Origin: Flavicella marina | GTDB lineage: Bacteria; Bacteroidota; Bacteroidia; Flavobacteriales; Flavobacteriaceae | Assembly: GCF_009193215.1 (NCBI RefSeq) | Contig: NZ_VYVA01000001.1 | Span: 620,001-684,000, forward strand | Direction of reading: 5' to 3' | Length of the DNA: 64,000 nt | Part shown: positions 44,353 through 53,222 of the stretch, in pieces | Position numbering within the stretch: position 1 is the stretch's first letter | How the letters are laid out: each line of letters opens with the position of its first letter | Position numbers and translations under genes: made by a program | Notes under the pieces: model-generated | Told to the model about the DNA's origin: nothing | The model's input: only the letters and a program-made list of their open reading frames with translations | Database searches by the model: none

Positions 44353-46203
44353 CTACTCTACAGTAACCGATTTTGCTAAATTCCTTGGCTGATCAACATT
44401 ACAACCCCTCAGTACAGCAACGTGATAAGACAATAACTGTAACGGAATCGTAGTTAGTAACGGACTCAATGCTTCATCAACTTCAGGAATTTCAATCGCA
44501 TAATCCGCCATTTCTTTTACTGTAACATCACCTTCAGTAACTACAGCTATAATCTTTCCTTTACGTGATTTTATTTCTTGAATATTACTCACCACTTTCT
44601 CGTAGTGCCCTTTATTAATTGCCACAACAATAACAGGATAATCATCCTCTATCAAAGCGATAGGACCATGTTTCATTTCTGCAGCAGGATACCCTTCAGC
44701 ATGGATGTATGAAATCTCTTTCAACTTCAACGCCCCTTCTAAAGCCACCGGGAAATTATATCCTCTTCCTAAGAACAAACAACTTGGCGTATCTGAGAAA
44801 CCACTTGCAATTTCCTTAATCAAGTCATTTTGAGCTAATATTTTTTCTAGCTTCGCAGGAATCAATTCCATATTTTGCAAATAGGCATGAAAATCTGAAT
44901 TTGATAAATTTCCTTTTTCCTTTCCTAATTTCAACGCAATCAACGTAAGCAATGTAATTTGCGTGGTAAATGCTTTTGTTGATGCTACACCAATTTCTGG
45001 ACCTGCATGTGTATAAGCACCCGAATGCGACTCTCTAGCAATAGAAGAACCCACCACATTACAAACTCCAAACACATAGGCACCCGCCTCTTTTGCCATT
45101 TTAATCGCAGCTAAGGAATCAGCTGTTTCTCCAGACTGAGATATAGCAATTACCACATCTTTTTCTGTAATGATAGGGTTTCTATATCTGAACTCAGAAG
45201 CATACTCTACCTCCACAGGAATTCTTGCCAAATCTTCAAACAAATATTCGGCTACCAAACCTGCATGCCATGAAGTACCGCAAGCGATGATAATAATTCG
45301 ATTTGCACTTTTAAAACGATCGATATATTCTTCAACACCCGCCATTCTAATAATACCTTCGTTCGGAAGTAATCTTCCGCGATAGGTATCAATAATAGCT
45401 TTTGGCTGTTCGTAGATTTCTTTCAACATAAAATGATCGAAACCTTCTTTTTCTATCTGTGCTAAATTTAATTTTAGCGCATGGATTTCTGGCTCAACAG
45501 ACGAATCGTCGTGAATCTTACGAACCTCAACAGCGGTATTCTTTTCAATAACTGCTAATTCTTCGTCTTGCAAGTATATCGCGTTTTTAGTATACTCAAT
45601 AAATGGAGAAGCATCTGATGCTATAAAAAACTCTTCATTATTTTCTCCGATTCCAATTGCCAAAGGCGAACCTAGTTTGGCTGCAACCAATTTATTTGGT
45701 TCTTTTTTATCAAAAACAGCAATTGCATAAGCACCAATTACGTCATTTAGCGCCAGCTGAACCGCTTTGGCTATAGGACATTTTTCTTGAATCTGCACCT
45801 CTTCAATTAAGTTGACCAACACCTCAGTGTCGGTATCACTTTTAAATTGATAACCACGTTGCACTAATTCATTTTTAATGGTGTCATAATTCTCAATGAT
45901 CCCATTATGTATAATTGTCAAATCTCCTGAATTAGACACATGTGGATGAGAATTCACATCATTCGGAACGCCATGTGTAGCCCATCTCGTGTGACCAATA
46001 CAAATGTTTCCATGTCTATTTTCTTCACTAACAATAGCCTCTAGATCAACAACCTTTCCCTTGGTTTTGAAAACCGATGTTTCATCTTGATTATAAAGCA
46101 TTAAACCTGCACTATCATATCCTCGATACTCAAGTCTTTGCAAACCTTTTATTACAATTGGGTACGCTTCTCTTTTTCCTATATAGCCTGTAATTCCACA
46201 CAT
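44353..46203 (-). CDS. glmS: Glucosamine-fructose-6-phosphate aminotransferase (isomerising)
   Basis: Makes glucosamine 6-phosphate from fructose 6-phosphate and glutamine, the entry to peptidoglycan and lipopolysaccharide amino sugars. The 616 residues begin MCGITGYIG, with Cys2 as the glutaminase nucleophile. Two SIS domains follow (IIIIACGTSWHAGLVAEY; LFLGRGYNFPVALEGALKLKEISY), and the end DQPRNLAKSVTVE is the usual C-terminal loop. It starts six bases after DUF4270 and is the last gene of a three-gene unit. No glmS ribozyme-like leader is possible with so short a gap. Confidence 0.98.
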   Translation of the reverse strand: MCGITGYIGKREAYPIVIKGLQRLEYRGYDSAGLMLYNQDETSVFKTKGKVVDLEAIVSEENRHGNICIGHTRWATHGVPNDVNSHPHVSNSGDLTIIHNGIIENYDTIKNELVQRGYQFKSDTDTEVLVNLIEEVQIQEKCPIAKAVQLALNDVIGAYAIAVFDKKEPNKLVAAKLGSPLAIGIGENNEEFFIASDASPFIEYTKNAIYLQDEELAVIEKNTAVEVRKIHDDSSVEPEIHALKLNLAQIEKEGFDHFMLKEIYEQPKAIIDTYRGRLLPNEGIIRMAGVEEYIDRFKSANRIIIIACGTSWHAGLVAEYLFEDLARIPVEVEYASEFRYRNPIITEKDVVIAISQSGETADSLAAIKMAKEAGAYVFGVCNVVGSSIARESHSGAYTHAGPEIGVASTKAFTTQITLLTLIALKLGKEKGNLSNSDFHAYLQNMELIPAKLEKILAQNDLIKEIASGFSDTPSCLFLGRGYNFPVALEGALKLKEISYIHAEGYPAAEMKHGPIALIEDDYPVIVVAINKGHYEKVVSNIQEIKSRKGKIIAVVTEGDVTVKEMADYAIEIPEVDEALSPLLTTIPLQLLSYHVAVLRGCNVDQPRNLAKSVTVE

Positions 46204-46209
46204 AGCAAT

Positions 46210-47823
46210 TTACCTATTTTGGTACGAATAATTTATTTTTAATTTCACTCTATTTTCTGAAGTTTCATCTCCTGTATTACCACCAAACAAAACAACTCCT
46301 CTTGGATTCCAGTTAATACTAGAAACGACTGTATCGTTAAATGAAACAGGATAATCTCCTGGATTATACAATCGCAATCCAAAATTATCGACATTCCCAG
46401 TATTGGAACCATCTAATAACTGTTCGATATAGTCAGTTATTCTAAATTTATAATAGTAAGAACCATTCTCTTCTACCAAGTTTCCTTCTTGCAAAGTCAA
46501 CGTTGTATTGATATTATTGATATAATCTAGAATTACAGAATTATAGTTTGGAGTTTTTTTGTATAGAAAAAGTTTGTATACAATATCTGAAGGGGTTGAA
46601 TTGACAAAATCTTCATCCACATAAAACTGAAGATTTGCTTCATTAATAATCCAAATTGGTTTATCGTCTGCACTATTCGAAGCCGCTCTTAAATCATCTA
46701 ACTCAGCACTCACAACGTCAGGATTATTCTCATCATACCCGAAGAGTTTTACATTTGCCTGAGAACCGACAGTACCTTGAAGGTAGATTTTATCTGTATC
46801 TCGAGGGTAGTTTATTTCATCTACCGACTCATATTTACTTGCTCGAACATTCCCTAAATTAAAACGCATTAAATTTTGAATTGTGTCGATTTTCTCACCA
46901 GTCACACTGTTAGAAACTACATTTGAATAATACATATTTACAAAAGCATTTACCAATGGCAATGTTGCTATAGAAGCCCCATCACTTGAGGTCACTTCTA
47001 AATACAATCCTTTCATATAACGTATAAAACTATCTTGACTTTGTAATTCAGAAGGGGCATCTCCACCTTTACCAGGAAGAATAGATAAAATTTTCTGACT
47101 AAAGAATGTCGTATCCAAATGAATTGCAATCATTGGAGCATTGTTCGTCAAAGTTGCATCTTCTGTCGCATATACCACGTTGTTAATGGTTCTTTCAACG
47201 ACATCCAAAGTATCTGTTGCAGAAGGACTTAATGTAAATTCTTCTTTCAACAAAGCATCTACATCGTATACTTTGTCAGAATAGAATGTATTTGGCCTCG
47301 AAGGATCTGTTGGATCAAGTGGGTTTAAAAAGGTTGCTAGTTCATGAACTTTTACTGTAAACCCTTCATATGAAAGGTCATCTATTTTGTTTCCAAAAAC
47401 AGAATCTAGTTCGTAATGATACAATCCGTTTTCTATACTTGTAACAGTAGATATATAAGGTATATACAATACAACATCATCAATGGATGGAGTAATAATA
47501 CTATCTCCTACAGGTTCAATACTTGTATAATCTAATGTTGTCGGCAACACTAACTGACTAACAAAGGAAGCACGTATTTTACCAATATTTTCTTCTTCAA
47601 ATACACCTAACAAAAATTCGCCATTGTTCGCAGACTCAACTCTAGAAATTCGTTCATTGGAAAATTCAACTTCGGATATAATTTCTTCAGTAAGAAAATT
47701 CAAATTATCAATTATACCTGCATCAACACTATTCAAATCATCATCAGAACAAGAAATAAACAGCATTACAAACAACAAAAGCACAACCAAAGGCTTTATT
47801 GCACTCCTAACTTTTTCAGTCAT
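46210..47823 (-). CDS. DUF4270 lipoprotein
   Basis: Predicted lipoprotein of 537 residues with a lipobox ending at Cys25 (MLFISCSDDD). The rest is soluble and beta-rich and matches the DUF4270 pattern of Bacteroidota envelope proteins of unknown role (for example SFIRYMKGLYLEV and VFGNKIDDLSYEGFTVKV). It lies between the half-size GT5 gene and glmS in a tight operon with gaps of 26 and 6 bases, which suggests an envelope or surface polysaccharide task. Confidence 0.87.
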   Translation of the reverse strand: MTEKVRSAIKPLVVLLLFVMLFISCSDDDLNSVDAGIIDNLNFLTEEIISEVEFSNERISRVESANNGEFLLGVFEEENIGKIRASFVSQLVLPTTLDYTSIEPVGDSIITPSIDDVVLYIPYISTVTSIENGLYHYELDSVFGNKIDDLSYEGFTVKVHELATFLNPLDPTDPSRPNTFYSDKVYDVDALLKEEFTLSPSATDTLDVVERTINNVVYATEDATLTNNAPMIAIHLDTTFFSQKILSILPGKGGDAPSELQSQDSFIRYMKGLYLEVTSSDGASIATLPLVNAFVNMYYSNVVSNSVTGEKIDTIQNLMRFNLGNVRASKYESVDEINYPRDTDKIYLQGTVGSQANVKLFGYDENNPDVVSAELDDLRAASNSADDKPIWIINEANLQFYVDEDFVNSTPSDIVYKLFLYKKTPNYNSVILDYINNINTTLTLQEGNLVEENGSYYYKFRITDYIEQLLDGSNTGNVDNFGLRLYNPGDYPVSFNDTVVSSINWNPRGVVLFGGNTGDETSENRVKLKINYSYQNR

Positions 47824-47849
47824 ATTTTTCTTAAAAAATAATGTGATTT

Positions 47850-48659
47850 TTAACTTAAAACTTCGTTCGAGTAAAAGTCTAAATAAGCATCTGCGAAAGT
47901 TTCTTCTGGATGAAAATCTAAAGAAGGCATGTTCTGTTGCGAAATAAAATCTGTCAATTCTGAAGATAAATTTTCACTTGCTTGAATTACACCATCAGAA
48001 TTTTCAATTGCACTTTTCATGATGTTAACATGACTTGGCTCTTTCAAAATCTCAGCCTTTTCTTCAGAAATATTGTCAAACTTTACTTTATCAATCAATT
48101 CAGAATTTAAAGCTCCTTCGAAATCAGATTTATATAATGATGTTACAATCTTACTGTCAGCAAATAAAGGATCATCTTTATAATATTCTTTGATATACAA
48201 AGGTAACAAAGAAGCCATCCAACCATGAACATGAATAATATCTGGTGCCCAGTTTAATTTTTTTACTGTTTCTACAACTCCTTTCGCAAAGAAAATTGCT
48301 CTTTCATCATTGTCAGAAAACAATTCACTATTTTCATCTTTTACAGTACCTTTTCTTTTAAAATACTCTTCGTTATCTATAAAATACACCTGCATTCTTT
48401 CTTTTGGAATAGATGCTACTTTTATAATCAATGGCATATCCATATCATTTACAATCAAATTCATTCCTGACAAACGAATTACCTCGTGCAATTGATATCT
48501 TCTTTCATTAATTACACCGTAACGAGGCATAAATATTCTTGTTTGAACACCTTTATGATGCGCTTTTCTTGCAGCTTCAAACGACATTGAAGACATTTCT
48601 GTCTCTGGTAAATAGGGTAAAACTTCAGATGAAACGTACAATACTCTCTTATCTTTCAT
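47850..48659 (-). CDS. Half-size glycogen/starch synthase-like protein (GT5 N-terminal domain only)
   Basis: Protein of 269 residues that corresponds only to the N-terminal Rossmann domain of GT5 glycogen synthase: KRVLYVSSEVLPY at the start, MPRYG, and APDIIHVHGWMASLLPLYIK in the middle. Usual enzymes have about 480 residues. The C-terminal GT-B half is absent, and the ADP-glucose motif KTGGL is replaced by a PETEMSSM stretch. Catalysis of glycogen synthesis is therefore doubtful; a binding or regulatory role is possible. The ATG at 48659 follows a -7 box that would exclude the frame from 48692. It leads the operon with DUF4270 and glmS. Confidence 0.85.
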   Translation of the reverse strand: MKDKRVLYVSSEVLPYLPETEMSSMSFEAARKAHHKGVQTRIFMPRYGVINERRYQLHEVIRLSGMNLIVNDMDMPLIIKVASIPKERMQVYFIDNEEYFKRKGTVKDENSELFSDNDERAIFFAKGVVETVKKLNWAPDIIHVHGWMASLLPLYIKEYYKDDPLFADSKIVTSLYKSDFEGALNSELIDKVKFDNISEEKAEILKEPSHVNIMKSAIENSDGVIQASENLSSELTDFISQQNMPSLDFHPEETFADAYLDFYSNEVLS

Positions 48660-48689
48660 GGTCAAAACACTTAAATTTATAGATTCTTG

Positions 48690-48697
48690 CAAAAGTA
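48690..48697 (-). promoter_or_regulatory. -7 box of the half-GT5 operon
   Basis: TACTTTTG on the minus strand, 30 bases before the ATG at 48659. A partial promoter only; no good -33. Confidence 0.4.
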
Positions 48698-48729
48698 CGA
48701 ATTTTTATGCAAAATTCATGTTAAAATAC

Positions 48730-48737
48730 TAAGTTTG
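48730..48737 (+). promoter_or_regulatory. -7 box of panC
   Basis: TAAGTTTG, a perfect -7 match, 23 bases before the panC ATG. It stands back to back with the -7 box of the divergent operon in a 101-base gap. Confidence 0.4.
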
Positions 48738-48760
48738 CACACAAGTTAACCGAATCGTAA

Positions 48761-49603
48761 ATGGTAGTAGTTTCAAAAATAGAGGATTTAAAAGCAATTA
48801 TAACTTCCTTAAAATCAAATCAAAAAAATATTGGACTCGTACCAACCATGGGCGCCTTGCACAAAGGACACCTTAGCTTAATTGAGAAATCTGTACAAGA
48901 AAACGATTTTTCAATCACGACCATATTTGTCAACCCTACTCAATTTGACAAGAAAGAAGATTTAGAAAACTACCCTTCTACTCTTGAAAATGATTTAAAA
49001 CTTGTAGAGAAAACAAACTGTGATTTAGTGTTTACACCTTCAGCAGAAGAAATGTACCAAGAAAACCTGCATGCCGAAGCCTTTTATTTTGATGGATTGG
49101 AAAACGAAATGGAAGGAAAACATCGAAAAAACCACTTCGACGGAGTAGGAACTATTGTCAAGAAATTTTTCGAGCTAACCCAACCTACCAAAGCATATTT
49201 TGGAGAAAAAGATTTTCAACAATTGCAAATCATTAAAAAGATGGTTTCAAAAAATCAAATGCCAATTGAAATTATCGGATGCCCAATTTTCAGAGAAGAA
49301 GATGGACTTGCAATGAGCTCTCGCAACGCAAGACTCAATAAAAACCAAAGAAATAGCGCTCCATTTATCTACGAATCGCTGCAAAAAGCTTCTGAATTGC
49401 TAAAAACTTCAACGATCGAAAACGTAAACCAATGGATGCAACAAACCTACAAGGAACAAACAGAGTTACGTCTTGAATATTTCGAAATCGCAGATGAAGC
49501 AACGCTACAAACAGCAACAAAAAAAGAAAGCTCAAAAAAATACAGAGCATTTATTGCTGTCTTCGCTGGAACAATTCGACTTATTGATAATATTTCGTTG
49601 TGA
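48761..49603 (+). CDS. panC: Pantothenate synthetase
   Basis: Joins pantoate and beta-alanine with ATP to make pantothenate, precursor of coenzyme A. The 280 residues show VPTMGALHKGHLSLI with the nucleotide-binding HxGH (His34, His37), AYFGEKDFQQLQIIKKM, and DGLAMSSRNARL, the KMSKS-like loop. panD lies 78 bases downstream and supplies beta-alanine. The ketopantoate genes panB and panE are not in the window. Confidence 0.97.
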   Translation: MVVVSKIEDLKAIITSLKSNQKNIGLVPTMGALHKGHLSLIEKSVQENDFSITTIFVNPTQFDKKEDLENYPSTLENDLKLVEKTNCDLVFTPSAEEMYQENLHAEAFYFDGLENEMEGKHRKNHFDGVGTIVKKFFELTQPTKAYFGEKDFQQLQIIKKMVSKNQMPIEIIGCPIFREEDGLAMSSRNARLNKNQRNSAPFIYESLQKASELLKTSTIENVNQWMQQTYKEQTELRLEYFEIADEATLQTATKKESSKKYRAFIAVFAGTIRLIDNISL

Positions 49604-49669
49604 TTCTTTAAACTTGTTGAATATATAACAAATCGAATCCCCTATATAGTTACTTATATACAAATTCAT

Positions 49670-49677
49670 TAATTTTG
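49670..49677 (+). promoter_or_regulatory. -7 box directly before panD
   Basis: TAATTTTG, then CAGC and ATG. The spacing predicts a transcript that starts at the panD start codon. The string TTTTGCAGCATG also precedes glyS. Confidence 0.45.
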
Positions 49678-49681
49678 CAGC

Positions 49682-50032
49682 ATGCAAATAGAAGTAGTAA
49701 AATCTAAAATACACAGAGTTACCGTTACTGGTGCTGATTTACAATACATTGGAAGCATTACCATTGATAAAGACTTAATGGAAGCCTCTAATATTATTGA
49801 AGGAGAAAAAGTACAAATTGTAAACATCAACAACGGAGAACGCCTTGAAACTTATGTGATTCCTGGAGCTAGAAAAAGTGGAGAAATCACGTTAAACGGT
49901 CCTGCAGCAAGAAAGGTTGCCAAAGGAGATATTATCATCATTATTTCGTACGCGACCCTAGACTTTGAAGAAGCAAAAACATTCAAACCGAGTTTAGTTT
50001 TCCCTAACGAGACTAACAATTCACTGACATAA
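49682..50032 (+). CDS. panD: Aspartate 1-decarboxylase
   Basis: Pyruvoyl enzyme that makes beta-alanine from aspartate for PanC. The 116-residue precursor has the self-cleavage site Gly24-Ser25 in QYIGSITID; Ser25 becomes the pyruvoyl group. [21 protein letters not shown] near residue 70 is conserved. It may be expressed from its own leaderless promoter as well as from panC. The next gene starts one base after its stop. Confidence 0.97.
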   Translation: MQIEVVKSKIHRVTVTGADLQYIGSITIDKDLMEASNIIEGEKVQIVNINNGERLETYVIPGARKSGEITLNGPAARKVAKGDIIIIISYATLDFEEAKTFKPSLVFPNETNNSLT

Positions 50033-50033
50033 T

Positions 50034-51011
50034 TTGGCATTCCAACTAAAAAGCTTTCTAAAAAAAACCATCCCATTAGTTTTGGGTGTTTTTTTGATAT
50101 GGATATCCTTATCAAAACTAACCGACGAAGATATTGAAAGTGTAAAAAACTCTTTCAAAACTGCTAATTATTGGTGGGTATTACTCTCATTACTCATTGG
50201 AGTATTGAGTCATTTCTCAAGAGCTTATCGTTGGAAATTTATGCTTGAGCCTCTTGGCTATAAACCAAAATTCCTAAACAGTGCCATGGCGGTAATCATC
50301 GCATATTTGGTGAATTTAGGAATCCCGAGAGCTGGTGAGCTTTCAAGAGCTGCTGCTTTAGCAGAATACGAAGACGTTCCATTCGAAAAAGGGTTCGGAA
50401 CTATTGTTGCTGAACGTGTAGCTGACTTAGTAATGTACGCATTATTTATACTGCTTGCATTTCTTGCTCAGTATGATTTAATCAAAAACGAATTAGCAAA
50501 AAAACTACCTGAAAACCCTCTGCACACTGTACTAATCTTAGCAGTAATTTTAACAGCGGCTTTTCTGTTCTTCAGAGCACTGAAAAAATCAAAAAAACCT
50601 TCTTTTGTAAAACTAAGAAGTTTTATTTCAGGTATTATAGTAGGTGTTAAAAGTATATTTACCATGAAGAAAAAATGGGCGTTTATTCTCCATACATTCT
50701 TTATTTGGATAATGTATATCTTAATGCTTTATGCTGCAAAATTTGCAATACCAGAAACCGCAGAACTATCGATCAACGCAGTATTGATTTGTTTTGTTAT
50801 TGGTACGTTTAGCTATGCAGCCACGAACGGTGGTATTGGCGCATACCCAATTGCCATCCAAAGTGCAGCTATGCTCTATGGCGTTTCTGCTGTGGCGGGA
50901 TTGAGTTTTGGTTGGATTATGTGGGCGTCACAAACTATTATGGTGTTGTTTTTTGGAGGACTTTCATTTTTGTTCTTACCTCTCTACAACAAATCGAAAA
51001 AATCATCCTAA
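50034..51011 (+). CDS. Flippase-like / lysylphosphatidylglycerol synthase transmembrane family protein
   Basis: Inner-membrane protein of 325 residues with about eight membrane segments. It resembles the YbhN/UPF0104 family (PF03706): FSRAYRWKFMLEPLGYKP near residue 60 and ATNGGIGAYPIAIQSA near 262 are typical. Relatives include the flippase half of MprF and proteins with unclear lipid-related roles; the aminoacyl transferase half of MprF is absent. The start is TTG, one base after the panD stop, and the next in-frame ATG comes only near residue 70, so TTG is well supported. Confidence 0.85.
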   Translation: MAFQLKSFLKKTIPLVLGVFLIWISLSKLTDEDIESVKNSFKTANYWWVLLSLLIGVLSHFSRAYRWKFMLEPLGYKPKFLNSAMAVIIAYLVNLGIPRAGELSRAAALAEYEDVPFEKGFGTIVAERVADLVMYALFILLAFLAQYDLIKNELAKKLPENPLHTVLILAVILTAAFLFFRALKKSKKPSFVKLRSFISGIIVGVKSIFTMKKKWAFILHTFFIWIMYILMLYAAKFAIPETAELSINAVLICFVIGTFSYAATNGGIGAYPIAIQSAAMLYGVSAVAGLSFGWIMWASQTIMVLFFGGLSFLFLPLYNKSKKSS

Positions 51012-51057
51012 TTTTTTAACTATTATTCCTTTTCTTTGTGTTTGAAGAACAAAGAAT

Positions 51058-52413
51058 ATGGCCAAAGTTAAAACTACTTTTTTTTGCCAAAATTGTGGCA
51101 CTCAATTTCCTAAATGGGCTGGTAAATGCACCTCTTGTAATGAATGGAACACGCTCGTTGAAGAAATTGTCCAGAAAGAAGAGAAAAGAAACTGGAAACA
51201 ATCTACTCCTAAAAAAAACACGAACACTCCTTTAGCTGTTTCAGAAATTGAAATAGACAAAGAAATAAGGCTACACACCCAAAACAACGAGCTCAACAAT
51301 GTTCTAGGAGGAGGTCTCGTCCCAGGCTCGGTAATTTTACTTGGTGGAGAACCTGGTATAGGAAAATCAACCCTACTACTTCAAATTGCATTAGAAATGC
51401 AACATCGTGTATTATATGTTTCAGGAGAAGAAAGCCAATCTCAAATAAAAATGAGAGCAGAACGTTTGCAAAACAACAACTCAAACTGCCTAATTCTCAC
51501 AGAAACTAAAACACAAAACATCTTCAAAAATATCGAAGCCACCAATCCAGATGTTTTGGTTATTGACTCCATTCAAACCTTGTATACGGACTATATCGAT
51601 GCATCTCCTGGTACTGTATCTCAGATCAAAGAAACTACTGCCGAATTGATAAAATTCGCCAAAGAAACAGCAACACCAGTACTGGTAATAGGACACATTA
51701 ACAAAGAAGGAAGCATTGCTGGTCCGAAAATACTAGAACATATGGTTGATGTAGTTTTACAATTTGAAGGAGACAGAAATCACACCTACCGAATTTTACG
51801 TTCTCAAAAAAACAGATTTGGATCGACAGCTGAACTAGGGATTTACGAAATGCTAGGTACAGGATTAAGAGAAGTTAGCAACCCGTCTGAAATTCTTATC
51901 AGCGAAAAAGACGCTGATTTAAGTGGTACCGCAGTTGCTGCCACCTTAGAAGGAATGCGACCATTAATGATAGAGGTTCAAGCACTTGTTAGTTCAGCCG
52001 TATACGGAACACCTCAACGTTCTGCTACAGGTTACAACTTAAAACGATTGAACATGATACTGGCCGTTTTAGAAAAACGTGCAGGCTTTAGATTGGGAGC
52101 GAAAGATGTGTTTTTAAATATAACCGGAGGAATTCATGTTGCTGACCCAGCTATAGATTTAGCAGTAATATCTGCCATACTATCATCAAATGAAGATGAT
52201 GCCATTCCACAAAACTACACGTTTGCAGCAGAAATAGGACTCGCAGGAGAAATTAGACCTGTAAACAAAATTGACCAAAGAATATCAGAAGCGGAAAAAC
52301 TAGGTTTTGAGAAAATATTTATTTCGAAATTTAACAAATTTAAAAAAGACAACAGAGCAATTGAAATTGTTTGCGTTTCAAAAATAGAAGAAATTTACGC
52401 ACTGCTCTTCTAG
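51058..52413 (+). CDS. radA: DNA repair protein RadA
   Basis: RecA-like helicase-type protein that promotes branch migration of recombination intermediates. The 451 residues begin with a C4 zinc finger (Cys10, Cys13, Cys24, Cys27), followed by Walker A GGEPGIGKST (96-105), the RadA-specific KNRFG motif in SQKNRFGSTAE, and a Lon-like C-terminal domain (FAAEIGLAGEIRPVNKID). It is the last gene of the panC-panD-YbhN-radA run, or starts its own unit; the 46-base gap has no clear promoter. Confidence 0.97.
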   Translation: MAKVKTTFFCQNCGTQFPKWAGKCTSCNEWNTLVEEIVQKEEKRNWKQSTPKKNTNTPLAVSEIEIDKEIRLHTQNNELNNVLGGGLVPGSVILLGGEPGIGKSTLLLQIALEMQHRVLYVSGEESQSQIKMRAERLQNNNSNCLILTETKTQNIFKNIEATNPDVLVIDSIQTLYTDYIDASPGTVSQIKETTAELIKFAKETATPVLVIGHINKEGSIAGPKILEHMVDVVLQFEGDRNHTYRILRSQKNRFGSTAELGIYEMLGTGLREVSNPSEILISEKDADLSGTAVAATLEGMRPLMIEVQALVSSAVYGTPQRSATGYNLKRLNMILAVLEKRAGFRLGAKDVFLNITGGIHVADPAIDLAVISAILSSNEDDAIPQNYTFAAEIGLAGEIRPVNKIDQRISEAEKLGFEKIFISKFNKFKKDNRAIEIVCVSKIEEIYALLF

Positions 52414-52424
52414 AATAAAAACAA

Positions 52425-52452
52425 AAAACCGCTTGAGAAATCAAGCGGTTTT
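52425..52452. terminator. Bidirectional terminator, radA and hemD
   Basis: AAAACCGCTTGA (52425-52436) pairs perfectly with TCAAGCGGTTTT (52441-52452) around the GAAA tetraloop. Confidence 0.9.
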
Positions 52453-52470
52453 ATATATGATTGTCTAAAA

Positions 52471-53217
52471 TTATTTAGACTTATTTGCTTCTTTAATATA
52501 CTTTTCCAAAGCCATCGTCATAGATGGAGTTTCTGGAGTTGGAGCCAAAATATTAATTTTTAGACCAGCATCTGTAGCAGCTTTTACCGTTGTATTTCCA
52601 AAAACAGCGATACGTGTATCGTTTTGTTTGAAATTTGGAAAATTCTTGAACAAAGAATCGATACCTGATGGACTAAAGAACACCAACACATCGTAAAACA
52701 CATTTTCAAGATTCGATAAATCACTCATTACAGTTCTATACAAATCTAAACGTGTCCACTTTACACCTAACTCATCTAAAGTTTTAGGCACTAAATCCTT
52801 TAACTTATCAGATGATGGTAACAAAAAGTTTTCCGTTTTATGTTTTTTGATCAGTTTTCCTAATTCTGGGAAAGTTCTTTGTCCCACATAAATTTTACGT
52901 TTTCTGTACACAACATACTTCTGTAAATAATAAGCTACCGCTTCAGACTGACAGAAATACTTCATTTCTGCAGGAACGGTAAATCTCATTTCTTCTGCAA
53001 TTCTAAAGAAGTGATCCACTGCGTTTCTACTTGTCAAGATTACAGCCGTAAACTCTTTTAAGTCGATTTTTTCAGCTCTTACTTCTTTAACTGGGATTCC
53101 TTCAACATGGATAAATGATCTAAAATCTATTTTCACCTTTTGCTTTTCAGACAATTCAAAATAAGGAGAATTCTCTTTCGGCTCAGGCTGGGATACTAAA
53201 ATAGTTTTTACTTTCAT
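52471..53217 (-). CDS. hemD: Uroporphyrinogen-III synthase
   Basis: Cyclises hydroxymethylbilane to uroporphyrinogen III, the branch point of haem and other tetrapyrroles. The 248 residues have the two-domain HemD pattern: TAVILTSRNAVDHFFRIAEEM (about 73-93) and DVLVFFSPSGIDSLFKNFPNF with RIAVFGNTTVKAATDAGLKI (about 167-209). HemD is poorly conserved, but these stretches are characteristic. It starts five bases after the DUF4271 gene, so the two are probably co-transcribed. Confidence 0.93.
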   Translation of the reverse strand: MKVKTILVSQPEPKENSPYFELSEKQKVKIDFRSFIHVEGIPVKEVRAEKIDLKEFTAVILTSRNAVDHFFRIAEEMRFTVPAEMKYFCQSEAVAYYLQKYVVYRKRKIYVGQRTFPELGKLIKKHKTENFLLPSSDKLKDLVPKTLDELGVKWTRLDLYRTVMSDLSNLENVFYDVLVFFSPSGIDSLFKNFPNFKQNDTRIAVFGNTTVKAATDAGLKINILAPTPETPSMTMALEKYIKEANKSK

Positions 53218-53222
53218 AAAAA

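Noticed and set aside
44298-44360. glmS ribozyme or riboswitch
   Set aside because: Only a terminator lies after glmS, and its 5' end is six bases from DUF4270, leaving no room for a leader RNA.
47850-48659. Half-size glycogen synthase as a fresh pseudogene
   Set aside because: The frame is intact, the next gene starts 26 bases later with no remnant of a C-terminal half, and the protein ends in its own acidic tail. It looks like a stable short family.
50034-51011. Full lysylphosphatidylglycerol synthetase (MprF)
   Set aside because: Only the flippase-like membrane half is present; the aminoacyl transferase domain is missing.
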